Under the pieces are notes generated by a model. That model saw only the letters and a list, made by a program, of their open reading frames with translations. It was not told the origin of the DNA and searched no databases. Below are positions 32,545 through 33,735 of a DNA stretch of 33,735 nucleotides, piece after piece. Numbering within the stretch: the stretch's first letter is position 1; each line of letters opens with the position of its first letter. The DNA is from Bacteroidota bacterium (lineage in GTDB: Bacteria > Bacteroidota > Bacteroidia > Flavobacteriales > Flavobacteriaceae): the NCBI GenBank assembly GCA_947450355.1, contig CANFVB010000009.1:1-33735 (forward strand), read 5' to 3'. Made by a program: the position numbers and the translations under genes.

Positions 32545-32552
32545 AAAGATAT
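32545..32552 (-). promoter_or_regulatory. Candidate PASTA-rluD promoter -7 box
   Basis: TATCTTTG on the minus strand is a perfect -7 box whose last base lies 17 bases upstream of the PASTA gene ATG, giving the PASTA-rluD pair its own promoter separate from the ammonia-lyase gene. Confidence 0.55.
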
Positions 32553-32631
32553 AAAAATTGTAAAGGGAACTTGATTACAGTCGTGAAATTAGTTCCTAAA
32601 TATTAATATCCTATTGAATTTACTTTATTTT

Positions 32632-33735
32632 CTAACCAAACAAATCTTCCTCAATCATAAAGCTATTCAAGAACGCTACTGATTTTTGAATATCATAATG
32701 TAGAATTCGATCTTCTTTTACAAAAGGAACTTCTTCACGATACGATTTTAAGAACATTTCAATAAAATCACTTGACTTTAATGGTCTTCTAAATTCAATA
32801 GCTTGAGATGCATTCATTAATTCAATAGCAAGAATTCGCTCTAAATTATCCATAACTCGAAGCGCTTTCGTTGCTGCATTTGCTCCCATACTCACGTGAT
32901 CTTCTTGACCATTGGAAGAAACAATACTGTCAATACTGGCGGGTGTTGCCAATTGTTTGTTTTGACTTGCAATACTTGCAGCGGTATATTGCGGAATCAT
33001 AAATCCAGAATTTAAACCTGGATTATCAACCAAAAACGCAGGGAGATTTCGCAATCCTGAAATTAATTGATACGTTCGTCTTTCAGAAATACTTCCTAAT
33101 TCTGCTAATGCAATGGCCAGAAAATCTAAAGAAATTGCCAAAGGTTGTCCGTGGAAATTACCACCGGAAAGTATCTGATCACTTTCTATAAATACGTTTG
33201 GATTATCGGTAACTGAGTTGATTTCGGTTTTAAAAACTTTCTTAACATAATCAAGGGCATCTTTTGACGCACCGTGAACTTGAGGAATACAACGGAAAGA
33301 ATACGGATCTTGAACATGAGTTTTCGGTTGTGCTATAATCTGGCTTCCCTCTAAAAGCGCATTCACACGATTTGCAGTAACAATTTGCCCTTTGTGAGGT
33401 CTGATAAAATGAATTAACTCGTTAAAAGGCTCTTGACGTCCATCAAATCCTTCCAAAGAAATTGTGCCAATTAAATCCGCTAAATAGGAATATTTACTGG
33501 CTTTTATGAGAATATGTGTTCCATAAGCACTCATAAATTGCGTTCCATTTAGCAATGCCAATCCTTCTTTAGATTGCAAAATAATTGGATTCCAACCAAA
33601 ATGTTCCATCACCACAGAAGTTGGTACTTTATTTCCGTTAAATACCACTTCGCCTTCTCCTAAAAGTGGCAATGATAAATGGGCTAAAGGCGCCAAATCA
33701 CCTGATGCTCCAAGTGAACCTTGTGTATAAATTAT
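32632..33735 (-). CDS. hutH: Histidine ammonia-lyase, C-terminal part
   Basis: HutH removes ammonia from histidine to give urocanate, the first step of histidine breakdown. The gene is cut by the window edge: the frame stays open to 33735, upstream of the track's TTG start, and reads IIYTQGSLGASGDLAPLAHLS. Ala-Ser-Gly in GSLGASGDLAP is the triad that forms the MIO cofactor, so the track's start would remove the active site. About 367 residues remain of the usual ~500. Other family signatures are GGNFHGQPLAISLDFLAIALAELGSISERR and SSNGQEDHVSMGANAA. Histidine as substrate is favoured by these motifs, but a related aromatic amino-acid lyase is possible. The hut pathway partners are not in the window. 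Confidence 0.88.
   Translation of the reverse strand: MIYTQGSLGASGDLAPLAHLSLPLLGEGEVVFNGNKVPTSVVMEHFGWNPIILQSKEGLALLNGTQFMSAYGTHILIKASKYSYLADLIGTISLEGFDGRQEPFNELIHFIRPHKGQIVTANRVNALLEGSQIIAQPKTHVQDPYSFRCIPQVHGASKDALDYVKKVFKTEINSVTDNPNVFIESDQILSGGNFHGQPLAISLDFLAIALAELGSISERRTYQLISGLRNLPAFLVDNPGLNSGFMIPQYTAASIASQNKQLATPASIDSIVSSNGQEDHVSMGANAATKALRVMDNLERILAIELMNASQAIEFRRPLKSSDFIEMFLKSYREEVPFVKEDRILHYDIQKSVAFLNSFMIEEDLFG

Noticed and set aside
33694-33696. Track start (TTG) of the ammonia-lyase ORF.
   Set aside because: The frame remains open to the window edge and contains the Ala-Ser-Gly cofactor motif upstream of this codon, so the gene is simply cut by the window.

Overview
The window looks like part of a chromosome from a Flavobacterium-like member of the Bacteroidota. 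The DNA is AT-rich. Genes lack Shine-Dalgarno sites and start after A-rich leaders. Upstream regions carry the Bacteroidota -7 box TAnnTTTG (seen before gyrA, aroC, tolC, tetR, the sulfide:quinone oxidoreductase gene, both glutamine synthetase genes and the PASTA gene). Gene content (ClpC, type III plus type II glutamine synthetase, RND and ABC exporters) fits. There are no tRNA or rRNA genes, no CRISPR array and no phage or transposase genes.

Layout. 1-5906: the end of a secreted protein gene, gyrA (-), and divergent clpC (+). 5907-8064: about 2.1 kb between convergent genes, holding one doubtful small membrane ORF and otherwise repeats: inverted repeats, three tandem copies of a composite ~200-245 bp module, and a 41-bp palindrome-bearing tandem array. 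8065-10825 (-): a dicarboxylate/amino-acid symporter, aroC and a DUF2892 membrane protein. 11111-17309 (-): an RND efflux operon in the order tolC, hlyD, RND pump, small PII-like protein. 17427-24745 (-): a second exporter in the order tetR, tolC, hlyD, ABC ATPase, ABC ATPase, ABC-2 permease, ABC-2 permease, resembling YbhGFSR with the tandem ATPase split into two genes. 24833-26496 (-): a sulfide:quinone oxidoreductase gene interrupted by one in-frame TGA, followed by a 49-codon ORF absent from the ORF track. 26632-30088: divergent type III (-) and type II (+) glutamine synthetases. 30151-30894: a second, longer 41-bp array, again between convergent genes. 30895-33735 (-): an RluD-like pseudouridine synthase, a PASTA protein and a histidine ammonia-lyase cut by the window edge.

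How they may work together. The tolC-hlyD-RND operon and the sulfide:quinone oxidoreductase gene share an almost identical palindrome (GTAACAnnTGTTAC), centred exactly 33 bp upstream of the -7 box centre in both. That geometry suits a Crp/Fnr-type activator and suggests one regulon joining sulfide/persulfide handling with efflux. The ABC exporter has its own TetR regulator with an operator over its start site. The two ABC ATPases have complementary defects that predict one working and one degenerate ATP site in a heterodimer.

The intergenic DNA is unusually rich in structured repeats. At least ten palindromic families fill the gaps, and several form the last codons of neighbouring genes. One family (four copies) always lies 3' of a gene on the sense strand, with conserved ends around a hairpin of very different length and sequence, which suggests a structured 3'-UTR RNA. 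The 41-bp arrays show paired changes in both arms of their palindrome, evidence that folding or symmetry is selected rather than sequence alone.
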